A stretch of 6,248 bases of DNA from NCBI GenBank assembly GCA_019323495.1, contig JAHWHE010000015.1:1-6248 (forward strand), read 5' to 3'. The notes beneath the pieces were generated by a model. That model was not told the origin of the DNA and searched no databases. It saw only the letters and a program-made list of their open reading frames with translations. This DNA comes from Candidatus Woesearchaeota archaeon. GTDB taxonomy: Archaea; Nanobdellota; Nanobdellia; Woesearchaeales; WJKV01. The position numbers and the translations under genes are program-made. This document shows positions 3,876 to 6,248 of the stretch, piece after piece (position 1 is the first letter of the stretch; each line of letters begins with the position of its first letter).

Positions 3876-6146
3876 ATGTTTAAAAGAGCGTTTGTGGTAT
3901 TGATGGTTTTCTTGCTAGTTATCCCTTTTGCATGGAGCCTGACTAAGATAGAAGTCAATGAAGGGGATTTGATCAAGCTGAAATTACAAGCCACTGATGC
4001 TGACGGGGATCTTTTAACCTATGAATTCACTTCGCCATTGAATGGTGATGGGGAATGGCAGACAAATTTCAATGACGCAGGAGAATACATGAGTTCTGTA
4101 ATTGTCACAGATTCAAAAGGAAGCCAGACAGCAGAAGACATCAAACTGATTGTAAACAATGTAAACAGGCCGCCCGAGATACCGCAGTTCGGCCAGATAG
4201 AAGTGCAGGAAACAGAATCAATCGACCTCAATCTGCCCAAAACTGACATCGATGGCGATAAATTATCCTATAAGATAAGCCCTCCTCTAGATAGTGAGGG
4301 AAGATGGCAGACAGGTTTTAATGACGCAGGTGTTTATGATGTCTCCTTGACAGCCTCTGATGGAGAATTAATTGATAAGCAGGAAATAACAATAACTGTG
4401 CATGACAAGGACAGGAAAGCAGAGTTTTCCAATATTGAAAGGAATATAACAGAAGGGAAATCAATCCAGATATCATTCCCAGAAGAAGATCCTGACGGCG
4501 ACATCATAACATATAGCGGAGAGCTAATCTATAACAGCAGGATAGAAGGAAACAAATTCATCTGGTCTCCTGATTTTGATGTTGTGCAGCCTAATTCAAA
4601 CTGGCTGAAGAAAAATCTTTTCATAATAGGACTGGGAAATACAAACAAAGATGCGTCCAGGACATTTACTATTCCGATAACAGCCACTACAGATAAAAGT
4701 GCAGATAAGTTTACTTTAACATTGACTGTTCTTAACAAGAACAGGCCGCCTGTGATAGAAGGCGTGCATGATTTCACTGTCTTTGAGACAGAAAGCTTCG
4801 ATATCAAACCGGTTGTCTATGACCCTGATAACGATCCTGTAAGAATCAGCTTCAGCGGAAGCCTGGACACGTACAAATACAAGACAGATTATGACGATGC
4901 AGGAGAATACAAGATAAAGATTACTGCGACTGACGGAGATCTTGCAGCTGAAAAAGAAATTAATGTTGTCGTGCTGAACATGAACAGGCTGCCCAGTTTA
5001 ACAGCTGACAGGGTCATGATAAGAGAAGGAGAGAAAAGCATCATTCCTATCAAGGCAGTCGACCCTGACAACGAAGAAGTCCTAATCGAGAAAAAAAGAC
5101 TGCCGGAAACCGCCCGCTATGAAGATAATAATACCATAGTATTCAGGCCGACCTATGATTTTGTAGAACACACAGACGAAAATACTAGAAACTTTGTCGA
5201 CAGGATAATGAACAAATACTTCGGTTTCAAGCAGTACAGAAAAGAGACCTTTGCAACACTTGAATTATATGACGGCATTGATTCTGTTGAAACAGACTTG
5301 ATAATCGATGTAAAGGATGTAAACCAGAAGCCCGTTGTGGAGCCTGTGGAAAAACAAACAGTTAAGGAGGGCCAGTTATTGTATGTCCCATTGAAGGGCT
5401 ATGATCCTGACGGAGATGATCTAAGATACAAGTTCAAAGGAATTGTGAAACAGAACAATCAGACAGTTGGTTTTGACAAGGCAGGGCTGCATAATCTGAC
5501 CATAATAGTCAGCGACGGCAAGGCAAGCGAAAGCTTGGTTGTCCCTATTGAAGTCATTGATGTGAATAGGCCGCCAGTTTTCAATCTTGCACCTGTTTCT
5601 GTGAAAGAAGGCGAAACAATCACTATTCCATTGAAAGCAAAAGATCCAGACAAAAATAATATCACTTACAGCATTGTGAAGGCGCCGACAGGCGCAAAGC
5701 TAATCAACGGATCAGTCCTAGAATACACACCAATCTATGAGGCAGTAAGCCATTACATCAAAAACGAAAATGGGACCATGATAAGGAATCCTGTTGATTA
5801 CAACGAGTTCTTGTTCTCTATCAAGGCTTCGGATCCAGAGTTCGATGTTGTCATGGACACCATAATTAAAGTGATCGATGTGAACAGGCAGCCTGAAATA
5901 GTTACTTTTAGTCCTGCTGAGAAATTCAAAGCAAAGAGGGGAAGCAAGATAGAATTTTTCATCAGTGCTAATGATCCCGACGGAGATGAACTCAAATACT
6001 TATGGAAACCTTCTGCCTTGCAGAAAATCGAGGATGACAACAGGCACGTCAGGAAATTGCTGAAAACCGGCCTGAGGGACTTCAGTGTTATAGTCAGTGA
6101 CGGTCAGGCTTCTGTAGAACATCAATGGCAGTTTATAGTAAGGTAG
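3876..6146 (+). CDS. Secreted protein with eight cadherin/Ig-like repeats
   Basis: From ATG 3876 the product has 756 residues. The N-terminus MFKRAFVVLMVFLLVIPFAWS is a signal peptide without a lipobox cysteine, probably cut near residue 21. The rest is eight beta repeats at about 23-94, 106-177, 182-287, 296-367, 375-481, 490-561, 570-668 and 678-756. They carry D-P-D-G-D turns, likely metal-binding, and linkers of the D-V-N-R-x-P type that recall the calcium-binding linker of cadherins. Repeats 3, 5 and 7 are about 100 residues, the others about 70-80. There is no C-terminal membrane segment, sorting signal or catalytic motif; the chain ends with the last strand (QWQFIVR). ATG 3876 is preferred over the in-frame TTG at 3861 because GGGGG (3863-3867) lies 8 nt ahead. 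It starts 35 bp after the lipoprotein gene and shares its repeat type, so the two probably act together on the cell surface. Ligand unknown. Confidence 0.85.
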   Translation: MFKRAFVVLMVFLLVIPFAWSLTKIEVNEGDLIKLKLQATDADGDLLTYEFTSPLNGDGEWQTNFNDAGEYMSSVIVTDSKGSQTAEDIKLIVNNVNRPPEIPQFGQIEVQETESIDLNLPKTDIDGDKLSYKISPPLDSEGRWQTGFNDAGVYDVSLTASDGELIDKQEITITVHDKDRKAEFSNIERNITEGKSIQISFPEEDPDGDIITYSGELIYNSRIEGNKFIWSPDFDVVQPNSNWLKKNLFIIGLGNTNKDASRTFTIPITATTDKSADKFTLTLTVLNKNRPPVIEGVHDFTVFETESFDIKPVVYDPDNDPVRISFSGSLDTYKYKTDYDDAGEYKIKITATDGDLAAEKEINVVVLNMNRLPSLTADRVMIREGEKSIIPIKAVDPDNEEVLIEKKRLPETARYEDNNTIVFRPTYDFVEHTDENTRNFVDRIMNKYFGFKQYRKETFATLELYDGIDSVETDLIIDVKDVNQKPVVEPVEKQTVKEGQLLYVPLKGYDPDGDDLRYKFKGIVKQNNQTVGFDKAGLHNLTIIVSDGKASESLVVPIEVIDVNRPPVFNLAPVSVKEGETITIPLKAKDPDKNNITYSIVKAPTGAKLINGSVLEYTPIYEAVSHYIKNENGTMIRNPVDYNEFLFSIKASDPEFDVVMDTIIKVIDVNRQPEIVTFSPAEKFKAKRGSKIEFFISANDPDGDELKYLWKPSALQKIEDDNRHVRKLLKTGLRDFSVIVSDGQASVEHQWQFIVR
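3942..6143 (+). repeat. Eight-unit repeat array, short and long units alternating
   Basis: Short units are 3942-4157, 4191-4406, 4761-4976, 5343-5558 and 5907-6143. Long units are 4419-4736, 4998-5318 and 5583-5879. Short units 1 and 2 have the core G-x-W-Q-T-x-F-N-D-A-G; in unit 4 it is KTDYDDAGEY, in unit 6 VGFDKAGLH, and in unit 8 LLKTGLRDFS. Long units instead have a 'P-x-[YF]-[DE]-x-V' element (SPDFDVV, RPTYDFV, TPIYEAV) followed by a polar insertion. Boundaries are by eye, good to about 5 residues. DNA identity between units is patchy (for example GCAGGAGAATACA occurs in units 1 and 4), so this is old divergence, not recent copying. Confidence 0.75.
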
Positions 6147-6155
6147 TTTTATAAA
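6147..6155 (+). promoter_or_regulatory. TATA box for the right-edge gene
   Basis: TTTTATAAA begins immediately after the stop codon of the repeat protein. Its centre is about 27 bp upstream of the ATG at 6178, the spacing at which archaeal transcription starts, so the mRNA would be leaderless. This fits the absence of any SD motif in 6156-6177. Confidence 0.6.
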
Positions 6156-6177
6156 TTCTTCCAAATTATTCTGAAAA

Positions 6178-6248
6178 ATGGTAGATTTGATCACTAGAAA
6201 TCCAACTATTGATTTGGTCTTGGACACATTAAAGAAGAACAAGCAGGC
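6178..6248 (+). CDS. Start of an unidentified gene, cut by the window edge
   Basis: The frame opens with MVDLITRNPTIDLVLDTLKK and continues without a stop to the window end (23 codons plus two bases). It has no signal peptide, so it is probably cytoplasmic and separate in function from the exported proteins upstream. The fragment is predicted to be helical and amphipathic. Its end, TLKKNKQA, recalls the stretch before motif IV of some superfamily 2 helicases, but 24 residues cannot support a name. A TATA box at the leaderless distance supports the start. Confidence 0.6.
   Translation, partial: MVDLITRNPTIDLVLDTLKKNKQ

Noticed and set aside
3088..6143. The repeat arrays as a recent DNA tandem repeat or a CRISPR-like array
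   Set aside because: Similarity is mainly at protein level with units of about 220-320 bp; shared DNA words are short and scattered, and there are no regular spacers.
6000..6242. An 80-codon minus-strand open frame over the end of the large repeat gene and the start of the next gene
   Set aside because: It overlaps two better-supported plus-strand genes and the TATA box, and lacks SD or recognisable motifs.

Overview
The window looks archaeal. Reasons seen in the sequence: TATA boxes about 27 bp upstream of the tRNA pair and of at least one start codon; Shine-Dalgarno (SD) motifs of the GAGGTG/GGTGAT type; a tRNA-Asn interrupted after position 37; tRNA genes that do not encode CCA; and a radical SAM protein of a type I know mainly from archaea. 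The A+T-rich, very compact layout and the cadherin-like repeat proteins would fit a small-genome lineage such as the DPANN group (Woesearchaeota/Pacearchaeota-like). That placement is inference only.

Left part (1-2355). After a short edge region with an AT-rich inverted repeat, a small MgtC/SapB-type membrane protein is read on the plus strand (124-585). It meets, tail to tail with an 8-bp overlap, a two-gene minus-strand unit. That unit is a 71-residue basic protein of unknown function (2355-2140), followed 8 bp later by a radical SAM enzyme with an N-terminal cobalamin-binding-like region and a C-terminal TRAM-like region (2131-578).

Middle (2356-2760). A divergent promoter region serves the minus-strand pair and a plus-strand tandem of tRNA-Asn(GTT), which carries a 43-nt intron, and tRNA-Ile(GAT). 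Only 5 bp separate the two tRNAs. A T-rich stretch and a new TATA box follow.

Right part (2761-6146). Two consecutive genes encode exported proteins built almost wholly from cadherin/Ig-like beta repeats joined by D-V-N-R-x-P linkers. The first is a lipoprotein (lipobox LLAGC, charged Glu/Lys stalk, three repeats). The second has an ordinary signal peptide and eight repeats. In the second protein short and long repeat types alternate. The first repeat of each protein is clearly related to that of the other. I read the pair as a membrane-anchored and a released (or complex-held) partner of a cell-surface structure; this is the most interesting part of the window. The last 71 bases hold the start of another gene, probably from a leaderless transcript.

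There is no CRISPR array, insertion sequence, rRNA or recognisable phage gene. No gene-free stretch exceeds 300 bases; the longest is about 140 bp, upstream of the lipoprotein.
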